This document shows, in pieces, positions 1-8,035 of a DNA stretch of 64,000 nt (position 1 is its first letter; every line of letters begins with the position of its first letter). The position numbers and the translations under genes were made by a program. Source of the DNA: Fischerella sp. CENA71 (GTDB lineage: Bacteria > Cyanobacteriota > Cyanobacteriia > Cyanobacteriales > Nostocaceae); assembly GCA_024239075.1 (NCBI GenBank), contig JANBVI010000064.1, forward strand, positions 372,001 through 436,000, in the 5' to 3' direction. Below the pieces are notes generated by a model, which saw nothing but the letters and a program-made list of their open reading frames with translations, was not told the DNA's origin and ran no database searches.

Positions 1-21
1 CCAATGACAAATAACAAATGA

Positions 22-609
22 CTAATAAAACATTAAGTGACGTAGCACATACGCGATGACAGTGACAGCACAAACCACAGCTAGTTGTCCTGGTAGTGCA
101 AACCAAGAGTATCTGAGGATTGCTTGCATCAGGGTCAAAGTTTCTGTGCCTTGTAACTGTAAAACATAGCTGAGAATCAAATAACTAATACCGCAGACGT
201 GAACGGTCAACAAGCCACAAATACAACTAAATGCTAGTGCTTCCAGTCGAGGTCTGGCTTTAAAGGCAAAAAAGCCACAAATCCAAGCTCCAGGAATAAA
301 GCCCAGTAAATAACCAAACTGTGATAGCTTAACATAGCCAAGACCACCACCACTAGCAAATACAGGTAATAAAGTTAGCCCCATCACCAAATAGGCTATT
401 TGTGAAATGGCGCCAGCATTTTTGCCGCCTAAACATCCAACAAGTAGGACACCGCCGATTTGAAAAGTGACACCCAAGGAAAAAGTATGAATTCCGTGCT
501 TACTCCAACTCCAAGGTAAGGTGGTAATATTTGCTTCTAAGAAGGTACCACCCATCGTTAGCAGTAAGCCAATCATAGACCATAACAACTGATTGGACGC
601 GGCTAACAT
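22..609 (-). CDS. bioY: Biotin transporter BioY
   Basis: BioY is the substrate-binding membrane (S) component of biotin ECF transporters and imports biotin across the inner membrane. The 195-residue product has the usual family length and about six hydrophobic segments. It carries the typical glycine-rich stretch GYLLGFIPGAWICG near residues 100-113. No ECF ATPase or T component is adjacent, so it either works alone or uses energising modules encoded elsewhere, as reported for solitary BioY proteins. The start ATG lies at 607-609. The stop codon lies inside a short tandem repeat (AATGACAAATAACAAATGAC) at the window edge. Assignment rests on the overall hydrophobic pattern and the family-like motifs. 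Confidence 0.85.
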   Translation of the reverse strand: MLAASNQLLWSMIGLLLTMGGTFLEANITTLPWSWSKHGIHTFSLGVTFQIGGVLLVGCLGGKNAGAISQIAYLVMGLTLLPVFASGGGLGYVKLSQFGYLLGFIPGAWICGFFAFKARPRLEALAFSCICGLLTVHVCGISYLILSYVLQLQGTETLTLMQAILRYSWFALPGQLAVVCAVTVIAYVLRHLMFY

Positions 610-1079
610 TTACAATACACTCATGCAAATTCTCATATAAAAGCAAAATAATTAATAATAATAGGTTATTCGATTTTAGATTGACCCCCAGGATTTATAC
701 GCTTTCTTTGACCTTGCTTGGGATGATTGATCATTTTTCTGTAAATGCTATATTTTATCCTTTTTTTGAGAAATATGATTATAGTTTAACCAGGCGATCG
801 CACTTTGATTTAAAACTAGTAGCCAATAGCCTGAAACAACAAATCCTCTTAATGCACATGAGAGTCATTTTGTACAGCGTGTAAATGCTAATGTCTATTC
901 ATTCTTAAATGAAAATCAATTGCAATCAAAAACATTTGGTCAATTCAAGAAAATTCAAACTTGTATAAAATTTATGCTTAAAAGCATCATAATCCTTGTG
1001 CCTTTAACCTTCTCTTTACCAAAAAGCTATATCATCATAGGGGTTTAGCTGGAAAAATAGGATCAAACATCATAAATCC
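610..1079. other. Intergenic region between divergent bioY and pstS
   Basis: AT-rich spacer of 470 bases between divergently transcribed bioY and pstS. It holds a candidate Pho box at 1003-1021, listed separately. A 67-codon open frame at 681-884 has no recognisable motif or convincing ribosome-binding site and is not called. I see no tRNA, riboswitch or other structured element. Confidence 0.5.
1003..1021 (+). promoter_or_regulatory. Candidate Pho box upstream of pstS
   Basis: Two 8-mers start 11 bp apart: TTTAACCT (1003-1010) and CTTTACCA (1014-1021). They match the cyanobacterial PhoB/SphR repeat CTTAACCT at 7 and 6 of 8 positions, with the expected 3-bp spacer. The site lies about 60 bp before the pstS start, a position suited to activation under phosphate starvation. 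The call rests on the consensus match and on the location in front of a pst operon; binding is inferred. Confidence 0.55.
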
Positions 1080-2267
1080 ATGCTTTCCCGTACGTCAGTA
1101 ATTCATAAATCTCGCCTAACGAGAACTATTTCGGTATTAGCATTAACGTTTAGCCTAGCTGCTTGCGGTGGACAGGAAGCTCAAAACAACACTTCCACTG
1201 GTGATGCAACTCCTGGTGCTGCGACTGATACAACTGCTTCTAGTCCTGCAAAATTGGATCTTGGTGGAAAAGTATCTTTGACTGGAGCTGGTGCAACTTT
1301 CCCAGCACCACTGTATAGTCGCTGGTTTTTTGATTTAAACAAAAAGTATCCTGATCTGCAAGTTAACTATCAGTCTGTTGGTAGCGGTGCTGGAGTTGAG
1401 CAATTTACCCAAGGTACTGTAGACTTTGGTGCCAGCGACGTCGCGATGAAGGATGAAGAAATTCAAAAAGTGGCGGCAGATAAAGGCGTCCTCATGTTAC
1501 CCATGACTGCTGGTAGCATTGTGCTAGCTTACAATTTACCAGATGTTCCAGAGTTGAAGCTGCCACGAGCAGTTTACACTGATATTCTTCTAGGCAAAAT
1601 CAAATCTTGGAACGATCCGAAAATCACTGCTGCAAACCCAGGCGCCAAGCTTCCTAACGAACCAATAACAGTAATTTATCGTTCTGACGGTAGTGGTACT
1701 ACAGGTGTATTTACAAAACACCTCAGCGCCGTTAGCCCAGAATGGAAGAGCAAAGTAGGTGACGGTAAAACTGTCAACTGGCCTGTAGGAGTTGGTGCTA
1801 AAGGTAACGAAGGTGTAACTGCTCAAATTACCCAAACAGCAGGCTCGATTGGTTACATAGAATACGGCTACGCCAAACAAAATAATCTCAAGTTTGCTGC
1901 TTTGGAAAATAAAGCAGGTAAATTTGTTGTTCCCAATGATGAATCAGCGGCGAAAACCCTAGAAGCAGTTACTTTACCTGAAAATCTCCGCGCCTTCATT
2001 ACAGATCCAGAAGGAGATGCTTCCTATCCTATCGTCACCTACACTTGGCTTTTGGTTCACAAAAAATATCCGGAAGCAGCAAAAGCCAAAGCGATTGAAG
2101 CAATGGTTGAGTATGGCTTGACAGAAGGGCAGAAAAATGCACCGGAGTTGGGTTATGTTCCTCTACCTGCAAACGTAGTTCAGAAAGTGGCTACTGCTGC
2201 GGACGCGATCAGCCCTGACTATAAAATTGCCGTAGGTTCAAGCAATGATGCCAGCGCCAGTAAATAA
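1080..2267 (+). CDS. pstS: Phosphate ABC transporter substrate-binding protein PstS
   Basis: Periplasmic high-affinity phosphate-binding lipoprotein that feeds the PstCAB importer. The 395-residue product starts with a basic and hydrophobic leader ending in a lipobox (LAAC), so Cys29 is the likely lipidated residue. A Thr/Ser/Ala-rich linker follows. The mature part shows PstS hallmarks: TGAGATFPAPLYSRW near the start, GSGAGVEQF, and the phosphate-contacting RSDGSGTTGVFT segment in the middle. It is the first gene of pstS-pstC-pstA-pstB and has a candidate Pho box about 60 bp upstream. A 113-bp gap with tandem GTCATTT repeats separates it from pstC and may let pstS be expressed above the rest of the operon (inference). 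Confidence 0.96.
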   Translation: MLSRTSVIHKSRLTRTISVLALTFSLAACGGQEAQNNTSTGDATPGAATDTTASSPAKLDLGGKVSLTGAGATFPAPLYSRWFFDLNKKYPDLQVNYQSVGSGAGVEQFTQGTVDFGASDVAMKDEEIQKVAADKGVLMLPMTAGSIVLAYNLPDVPELKLPRAVYTDILLGKIKSWNDPKITAANPGAKLPNEPITVIYRSDGSGTTGVFTKHLSAVSPEWKSKVGDGKTVNWPVGVGAKGNEGVTAQITQTAGSIGYIEYGYAKQNNLKFAALENKAGKFVVPNDESAAKTLEAVTLPENLRAFITDPEGDASYPIVTYTWLLVHKKYPEAAKAKAIEAMVEYGLTEGQKNAPELGYVPLPANVVQKVATAADAISPDYKIAVGSSNDASASK

Positions 2268-2271
2268 TATT

Positions 2272-2333
2272 TAGTCATTTGTCATTTGTCATTTGTGATC
2301 AATCAATGACCAATGACTAATTACTAATGACTA
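2272..2333 (+). repeat. Heptamer STRR and inverted repeat between pstS and pstC
   Basis: Three tandem GTCATTT heptamers occupy 2274-2294. TAGTCATT at 2272-2279 is the inverse complement of AATGACTA at 2312-2319 and again at 2326-2333, so the spacer transcript can fold. Intercistronic structures after a binding-protein gene often stabilise or partially terminate the upstream message; that role is inference here. The same heptamer recurs in longer form at 32661-32744. Confidence 0.65.
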
Positions 2334-2380
2334 GCATGGTTCGCTCCCACTTTTTGAACCGTTGACGGGTAAAGTCATTC

Positions 2381-3334
2381 ATGAATACATCTGCCCAAGA
2401 TCACAAGTTTACAGTTAAACCACGCTCTGAGTTTGAAAAGTCTTTAGATAAAGGCTTTATTTGGATAACACGAATATTAGCTCTGGCGATCGCTGCTATT
2501 TTGTTGTGGATAGCCATACAGGTTGGTATTGAGTCTTTACCTGCGATCAAAGAATTTGGTTTAGTTCGTTTTTTAACAGAAAGCACCTGGAATCCAGTTA
2601 ACAATGTATACGGCGTACTACCGCAAGTTTACGGTACACTGGTTAGTGCTTTTATTGGTTTATTGCTAGCTGTACCAATTGGGGTTGGCACGGCTATACT
2701 TTTAAGCGAAAATTGGTTACCATTATCTGTACGTACAGTTTTGGTGTTTTTAGTAGAACTTTTAGCAGCAATTCCCAGTGTAGTGTATGGTATCTGGGGA
2801 ATTTTTGTCTTGATTCCTCCGCTCACCGCTTTAGGAAAATGGCTTCATAGTTCTTTTGGTTGGTTGCCAATTTTTAGTACTGTTCCCACAGGTCCATCGA
2901 TGTTTCCAGCAGGAATCATCTTAGGCATTATGACTTTGCCAATTATTACAGCAATTTCTCGCGATGCGTTAATCTCTGTACCTTCTAGTTTGCGTCAAGC
3001 AGCTCTAGGACTAGGAGCAACCCGTTGGGAAGCACTTTTCAAAGTAATTTTACCTGCTGCTTTCTCTGGAATTGTCAGCGCCGTAATGCTGGCTTTAGGT
3101 CGGGCGATGGGAGAAACAATGGCTGTAACAATGTTGATTGGTAACTCCAATAGAATTAGCCCTTCATTGTTTGCGCCATCTAACACTATCTCTTCTTTAC
3201 TAGCAAACCAGTTCGCCGAAGCAAGTGGTCTGCAAGTCTCTGCTTTGATGTACGCTGCTTTGATTCTGTTTGTTTTAACTCTGATAGTCAATGTTTTGGC
3301 TGAGTTCATAGTCCTGCGAGTTAAGCGACTGTAG
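2381..3334 (+). CDS. pstC: Phosphate ABC transporter permease PstC
   Basis: Inner-membrane permease that pairs with PstA to form the phosphate channel. The product is 317 residues with an N-terminal cytoplasmic stretch and six predicted membrane helices. The coupling-loop motif contacting PstB is visible: LRQAALGLGATRWEALFKVILP, around residues 207-228, a classic EAA-type loop. AIPSVVYGIWGIF and GRAMGETMAVTML are also typical of PstC. It lies 113 bp after pstS and 36 bp before pstA on the same strand and is co-transcribed with them. The ATG at 2381 follows a repeat-rich spacer and no strong Shine-Dalgarno sequence is visible. Confidence 0.95.
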   Translation: MNTSAQDHKFTVKPRSEFEKSLDKGFIWITRILALAIAAILLWIAIQVGIESLPAIKEFGLVRFLTESTWNPVNNVYGVLPQVYGTLVSAFIGLLLAVPIGVGTAILLSENWLPLSVRTVLVFLVELLAAIPSVVYGIWGIFVLIPPLTALGKWLHSSFGWLPIFSTVPTGPSMFPAGIILGIMTLPIITAISRDALISVPSSLRQAALGLGATRWEALFKVILPAAFSGIVSAVMLALGRAMGETMAVTMLIGNSNRISPSLFAPSNTISSLLANQFAEASGLQVSALMYAALILFVLTLIVNVLAEFIVLRVKRL

Positions 3335-3370
3335 ACTATGGCATTTTTGTGTTTGGAAGTGTGTTGAAAT

Positions 3371-4258
3371 ATGGCTTATACAGACAAGTCTCAAAGTGCA
3401 TCGCTCCGCAGTAGTCTGGCTCGTTCGTCGTCATCGCGAACGATATTCAACACTGTGATGACAGTCATCGCATTTATATGTGGAATACTAGCACTTGTAC
3501 CTTTAATAGCAGTACTTTCTTACGTCATCATTCAAGGTTTTGCTAGTCTGCGACCAAGTTTGTTTACTGAATTACCGCCACCTCCATTGGCTCCAGGAGG
3601 GGGTTTTGGTAATGCCATCATCGGTACAATCATCATGGTAGGCATTGGTGCTTTGATTAGCATCCCCATAGGTGTTCTGGCTGCTGTTTATTTGACTGAG
3701 TTTAGCTCTGGAAAAATTGCTCGTTGGGTGCGCTTTTCTACCAACATTCTTAGTGGTGTCCCCTCCATCATTGCCGGGGTGTTTGCTTACGGTATTGTGG
3801 TAGTAGCCATCGGCTCGTTTTCCGCTTTTGCTGGTGGAGTTGCGTTGTCGGTATTGATGCTACCAATTATTGTCAGAACCACAGACGAAGCTCTACAGCT
3901 GGTATCAGATGATTTGCGACAAGCCGCAACTGGTTTAGGAGCAACAAATTTTCAAACAGTGATGTGGGTAGTTTTACCAGCAGCTTTACCAGCAATTGTT
4001 ACAGGTTCAACACTAGCGATCGCACGAGCCGCTGGTGAAACCGCACCCCTATTATTCACCGCTTTATTCTCTCAGTACTGGTTTGATGGTTTGTTTAAAC
4101 CCACAGCTTCCCTTGCAGTTTTAGTTTATAACTTCGCGATCGCTCCTTATAAAAACTGGCAGGCGATGGCTTGGGCTGCATCTCTAATTTTGGTGTTGAT
4201 GGTGCTGCTTACGAGTATTATTGCTCGTTTGGCAACTAATCGCAAAAAATACACATGA
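3371..4258 (+). CDS. pstA: Phosphate ABC transporter permease PstA
   Basis: Second channel-forming permease of the high-affinity phosphate importer. The product is 295 residues with a Ser/Arg-rich cytoplasmic N-terminus and six hydrophobic helices. The EAA-type coupling loop reads DLRQAATGLGATNFQTVMW, and LSGVPSIIAGVFAYG and ARAAGETAPLLFTALFSQ are characteristic of PstA. It follows pstC after 36 bp and precedes pstB by 56 bp in the same orientation. Length matches the family and no irregularity was seen. Confidence 0.95.
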   Translation: MAYTDKSQSASLRSSLARSSSSRTIFNTVMTVIAFICGILALVPLIAVLSYVIIQGFASLRPSLFTELPPPPLAPGGGFGNAIIGTIIMVGIGALISIPIGVLAAVYLTEFSSGKIARWVRFSTNILSGVPSIIAGVFAYGIVVVAIGSFSAFAGGVALSVLMLPIIVRTTDEALQLVSDDLRQAATGLGATNFQTVMWVVLPAALPAIVTGSTLAIARAAGETAPLLFTALFSQYWFDGLFKPTASLAVLVYNFAIAPYKNWQAMAWAASLILVLMVLLTSIIARLATNRKKYT

Positions 4259-4314
4259 CATCAACTGCACACGACATTTTCATTAAATTGTCAAGTTAGC
4301 AATTTTAGTATTAT

Positions 4315-5121
4315 ATGGTAACAAACATAAGCACCGCCAACCAAACAGACACTGTTTTACGGGCCGAGGGTCTTAACATCTATTACGGTAGCTTTTTAGC
4401 AGTACGCGATATCTGGATGGATATTCACAAAAATCGCGTTACAGCCTTTATTGGCCCATCTGGATGTGGTAAAAGTACTTTACTTAGATGTTATAACCGC
4501 CTCAATGATCTCATTGAATCGTTTCGGGCAGAAGGTAAAGTTTTTTACTATGGCGAAAATCTCTATGCACCCCAGGTTGACCCTGTAGAAGTGCGCCGTA
4601 AAATCGGGATGGTGTTTCAAAGACCAAACCCTTTCCCGAAATCAATTTACGACAATATCGCTTTTGGACCGAGACTCAACGGCTACAAAGGAGATATGGA
4701 TGAATTGGTAGAGCGATCGCTCAAACAAGCTGCTTTGTGGGATGATGTAAAAGACAAACTCAAGCAAAGTGGTTTATCTTTGTCTGGTGGTCAACAACAG
4801 CGTTTATGTATCGCTCGTGCGATCGCTGTTCAACCAGATGTCATTTTAATGGATGAACCTTGTTCGGCGCTTGACCCTATTTCTACCCTGCAAGTTGAAG
4901 AACTAATCCACGAACTTAAACAACGCTATACCGTGGTGATTGTAACCCACAACATGCAACAAGCTTCCCGCGTCTCGGATATGACAGCCTTTTTCAACGT
5001 CCAGACATCTGAAAAAGGTGGTCGGACTGGCTATTTGGTAGAATTTGACCGCACAGAAGCAATTTTCCAAAATCCTCAACAAGAAGCCACTAAGGAATAC
5101 GTTAGTGGTAAGTTCGGTTAA
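4315..5121 (+). CDS. pstB: Phosphate ABC transporter ATPase PstB
   Basis: Cytoplasmic ATPase that powers phosphate import through PstCA. The 268-residue protein has Walker [10 protein letters not shown] (residues 47-55), the PstB-specific [19 protein letters not shown] segment, the ABC signature LSGGQQQRL, Walker B VILMDEP and the switch histidine in [10 protein letters not shown]. It ends with the usual [10 protein letters not shown] tail. It is the last gene of the pst operon and is followed 50 bp later by a strong intrinsic terminator. No phoU gene is adjacent. Confidence 0.97.
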   Translation: MVTNISTANQTDTVLRAEGLNIYYGSFLAVRDIWMDIHKNRVTAFIGPSGCGKSTLLRCYNRLNDLIESFRAEGKVFYYGENLYAPQVDPVEVRRKIGMVFQRPNPFPKSIYDNIAFGPRLNGYKGDMDELVERSLKQAALWDDVKDKLKQSGLSLSGGQQQRLCIARAIAVQPDVILMDEPCSALDPISTLQVEELIHELKQRYTVVIVTHNMQQASRVSDMTAFFNVQTSEKGGRTGYLVEFDRTEAIFQNPQQEATKEYVSGKFG

Positions 5122-5170
5122 AGATTGTACCCTGAACAGGGCAGCAATTAAGATGCATAAAGAAAGTATA

Positions 5171-5208
5171 AAGCTAGTTCTCTAGAGGGAAAGGGAGCTA
5201 GCTTTTTT
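5171..5208 (+). terminator. Intrinsic terminator of the pst operon
   Basis: AAGCTAGTTCTCT (5171-5183) pairs with AGGGAGCTAGCTT (5192-5204), giving a stem of 13 pairs including two G-U pairs. The loop is 8 nt and is followed by a run of T at 5203-5208. It sits 50 bp past the pstB stop. Confidence 0.85.
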
Positions 5209-5280
5209 AATAGTCCGTTTTTATACTTATGTCATCCGTTGAGGTTGGTAACAGGTAATAATAGGTAATTGGGCATTAAA

Positions 5281-6099
5281 CTAGGCTTCTTGCAAATTTA
5301 AAACTCGATTTAATTTACCACTGCTATAACCTTCCAAATCTAGAGTTACGTAGATAAAACCAAACTCTTGAAATGTGGAAACTACTGTTTTTAAATCTGT
5401 ATTTAACACAAAATCTTTGATTTGCTCTGGTAATAATTCAATTCTGGCAGTATCGCCTTCGGAACGTACTCGTAAATTTTTCCATCCCAACTTACGCAGA
5501 TAAACTTCTGCTCTACCTACACGTTGTAACTTCGCTACAGTAATTTCCTCACCATAAGGAAAACGGGAACTCAGACAAGGTTGGGCGGGTTTATCCCACC
5601 AAGGTAAACCGAGTTGTTGAGAAAGTTGTCGGACTTCGGCTTTGGTAATACCAACTTCTGCTAAAGGCGATCGCGCACCCCTTTCTTTTGCTGCTTGAAT
5701 TCCTGGACGATAATCATGCAAGTCATCAGCATTTACCCCATCGATCACATAGGGATAACCCATTTCCACAGCTAAGGGTTTGAGGGTATCGTGCAATTCA
5801 CTTTTGCAGAAATAACAACGGTTAACAGGGTTGGAAGTGTAATTAGGATTTTCCATCTCGTGTGTGGCGATGATTTGATGGGGAATCCCAATCGTTGCTG
5901 CTTGAATTTTGGCATCTTCCAATTCTTCAGGTAACAGACTCGGTGAAACAGCTGTTACAGCCAAAGCGCGATCACCTAAGACATCATAAGCAACCTTAGC
6001 AACCAAAGTACTATCAACTCCACCAGAGTAAGCAATTAAAGCTTGCTGCATCTCTGCAAACATTGCTTTTAGTTGCTCAAATTTTTCTGTTAACTTCAT
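5281..6099 (-). CDS. larE: ATP-dependent sacrificial sulfur transferase LarE family
   Basis: LarE-family enzymes are PP-loop proteins that activate a carboxylate with ATP and donate sulfur from their own cysteine, building the nickel-pincer cofactor of lactate racemase. The 272-residue product has the PP-loop SGGVDST (residues 25-31), the NRCYFCKSEL segment (about 93-102) and Cys175 in PAQPCLSSRFPYG. Cys175 aligns with the sacrificial Cys176 of Lactobacillus plantarum LarE. No larA, larB or larC is visible nearby, so the substrate here is unknown; many bacteria have larE without a racemase. It lies downstream of phoX on the same strand with a 198-bp gap, so shared transcription is uncertain. 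Confidence 0.85.
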   Translation of the reverse strand: MKLTEKFEQLKAMFAEMQQALIAYSGGVDSTLVAKVAYDVLGDRALAVTAVSPSLLPEELEDAKIQAATIGIPHQIIATHEMENPNYTSNPVNRCYFCKSELHDTLKPLAVEMGYPYVIDGVNADDLHDYRPGIQAAKERGARSPLAEVGITKAEVRQLSQQLGLPWWDKPAQPCLSSRFPYGEEITVAKLQRVGRAEVYLRKLGWKNLRVRSEGDTARIELLPEQIKDFVLNTDLKTVVSTFQEFGFIYVTLDLEGYSSGKLNRVLNLQEA

Positions 6100-6297
6100 T
6101 TTCTAACCCAACCAATATAGCACCCTATCAATTACATTTTACTCACGGGAAAATCCCACAATCAAACATGAAAATAGAATTCCTCTTACACCCCTACACC
6201 CCCAGACCTATTTTCAAGACAGAAATTACTATAGGGTAAGAAAGAATACTAAGTAAATCATTCTCACCCCATTTTCTATCAAAACTATGCTCTAACC

Positions 6298-7554
6298 TTA
6301 CCAGGGACCCCAAATAGCAAAAGTAATTCCTGGTGTCTGCATATTCACAAACATAGTTTGTCCATTAGATGAGAAGCAAACCCCAGCAAACTCGTTTGTG
6401 TTCAACGCATTGCGTGCAAATTTATAAAGTGCGCCGCTTGGCGTGATACCCACAATACAGTCAGTACCGCCACCATCCTCGCACAGAAATAAATCACCAT
6501 TAGGCGCAACGACAATGTTATCAGGAAAGTCTAGAATACCTGCATTGTTAGGTTCTATGTACAGACGAAGCGTTTCAGTGGCAGGGGTATAGCGCCAGAT
6601 TTGACCCAATCCAGCACTTCCACCACTGGTACAGGAGAAATAAATATCTCCGTTGCCATAGAAAATACCTTCGCCACGAGCAAATTTAGCAGCTCCTAAG
6701 TTAAAGCCCTCAACCCGTACTGTATCAGTTGAAGGATCGGGGTTGGTAATCCGAACCCAATCCACTGCAAAGGCTTGACCTACTGTAAATCCTGTTGTGG
6801 TGTTTGCTTGGGGTCTTGTAGTAATTCTCAAAGCATACAGCGTACCACCTGCACTCAAGTTATTCCGTGAGTTAGGTACGAAGCGATATAACAAGCCATC
6901 GCCCCGGTCTTCAGTCAGATATACATAGCCTGTATTGGGGTCTACAGCTGCTGCTTCATGATTGAAACGACCCATAGCCGTAAGGGCTACAGGTGTGACA
7001 AACCCAGTTGCACTACTAGGTACTTCAAATACATAGCCATGCTTCTTATTTCCCGTTTCAAAACTCTCTTCACAACTGAGCCACGATCCCCAAGGGGTTG
7101 CTCCACCAGCGCAGTTACGGTATGTACCAGCCAAAGAACCGTAGTGACTGATTAAAGTGCGATTGGGGCTGACTACCAAAGTTGTTGTACCACCTCTTCC
7201 TTGGGTGTCATATTTCTTAGAATTGGGTGCGCCAAGGCCATTACTTGATGTTGGCGAGAGTTCATGGTTGCGAATCAGAATTGTATTACCATTAGCTCCT
7301 GAAAATGCTCCCATACCGTCGTGTCCACCTGGAACTTTGTAGCCGTCGGTCATCGTTTGCCCTGTCTCAGATAATCTCACATAAGAAAATCCGGCAGGTA
7401 GATCCAGAACACCCATAGGGTCAGATTGTAAAGCACCGTAGGGTCCGGCTGCTAAAGTTCTTTTAGCATAGAAAGCTTGCAATGGCGATAAAAGTAGAGC
7501 ACCAGCAGTACTTGTGCCAGCCAGCATAAAAAACTGACGTCTTGATAAGGTCAC
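6298..7554 (-). CDS. phoX: PhoX-like (DUF839) Tat-exported phosphatase
   Basis: Member of the PhoX/DUF839 family, which includes calcium- and iron-dependent alkaline phosphatases that release phosphate from organic esters outside the cell. The 418-residue protein begins with a twin-arginine signal (LSRRQFFMLAG, residues 3-13), so it is exported folded. The mature region has family motifs such as IRNHELSP, WGSWLSCEESFE near residue 155, GRFNHEAAAVDP and FPDNIVVAPNGDLFLCEDGG. It is shorter than many PhoX proteins (often over 450 residues), so a related esterase role is possible. The pst operon close by and a Pho-box-like triple repeat upstream support a phosphate-starvation role (inference). 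Confidence 0.75.
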   Translation of the reverse strand: MTLSRRQFFMLAGTSTAGALLLSPLQAFYAKRTLAAGPYGALQSDPMGVLDLPAGFSYVRLSETGQTMTDGYKVPGGHDGMGAFSGANGNTILIRNHELSPTSSNGLGAPNSKKYDTQGRGGTTTLVVSPNRTLISHYGSLAGTYRNCAGGATPWGSWLSCEESFETGNKKHGYVFEVPSSATGFVTPVALTAMGRFNHEAAAVDPNTGYVYLTEDRGDGLLYRFVPNSRNNLSAGGTLYALRITTRPQANTTTGFTVGQAFAVDWVRITNPDPSTDTVRVEGFNLGAAKFARGEGIFYGNGDIYFSCTSGGSAGLGQIWRYTPATETLRLYIEPNNAGILDFPDNIVVAPNGDLFLCEDGGGTDCIVGITPSGALYKFARNALNTNEFAGVCFSSNGQTMFVNMQTPGITFAIWGPW

Positions 7555-8035
7555 TAAACCCTCTCTTATTATTTCTAAATAAGTCTATCGGCAGTGGACT
7601 AATCGATAGTTATTATGGAGAGAATTCAGGTATTTTAGAGTTAAGAATAGATTAAAATAAGCTTATAAAATAAGGATTATTGGCATTTTCAATATTTAAA
7701 TTTGTTATGATAAGTTTGGTATACTTACTTAACTTTGCAATAAAAATTAATAACAACGATAAATAATTGCTCTTTGCAATATAGAAAGATTTTTTTAGAT
7801 AAAATTAAGCTAATCGTCATTCATTTTTCCAAACTTGTTCGCTTGTAGTAAGGACTACCCTACGGATTCTGTGAAGCAGTACAACTCTGATTTTATGCAG
7901 CTTAAATGCTTATTAGCTTAGTATTACTGTTTCACTAGCTAAAACCAGATTAATACTGCTACCGAGTAAATAAAAAGTCAAAAGTTACGCATTCAAAAGA
8001 ACTGTGTTTTACAGATTTGACTAATAGAAGGTTTG
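7555..8035. other. Intergenic region downstream of the hybrid kinase and upstream of phoX
   Basis: AT-rich spacer of 481 bases. It holds a candidate Pho box (7638-7667). Near 7845-7870 there is a fragment (CTTGTAGTAAGGACTACCCT) resembling the GTAGTRAGGACT dispersed repeat family found at 27059, 52342 and 58605. No convincing small gene or RNA was seen. Confidence 0.5.
7638..7667 (-). promoter_or_regulatory. Candidate Pho box upstream of phoX
   Basis: On the plus strand, GAGTTAAG (7638-7645), AGATTAAA (7649-7656) and AGCTTATA (7660-7667) start exactly 11 bp apart. Compared with the inverse Pho repeat AGGTTAAG they match at 6, 6 and 5 of 8 positions. The array lies about 84 bp upstream of the phoX start and reads in its direction. 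The region is AT-rich, so chance similarity is a real alternative. Confidence 0.4.

Noticed and set aside
681-884. 67-codon open frame upstream of pstS
   Set aside because: No ribosome-binding site, no recognisable motif and AT-rich random-looking composition; it lies in the bioY-pstS promoter region.
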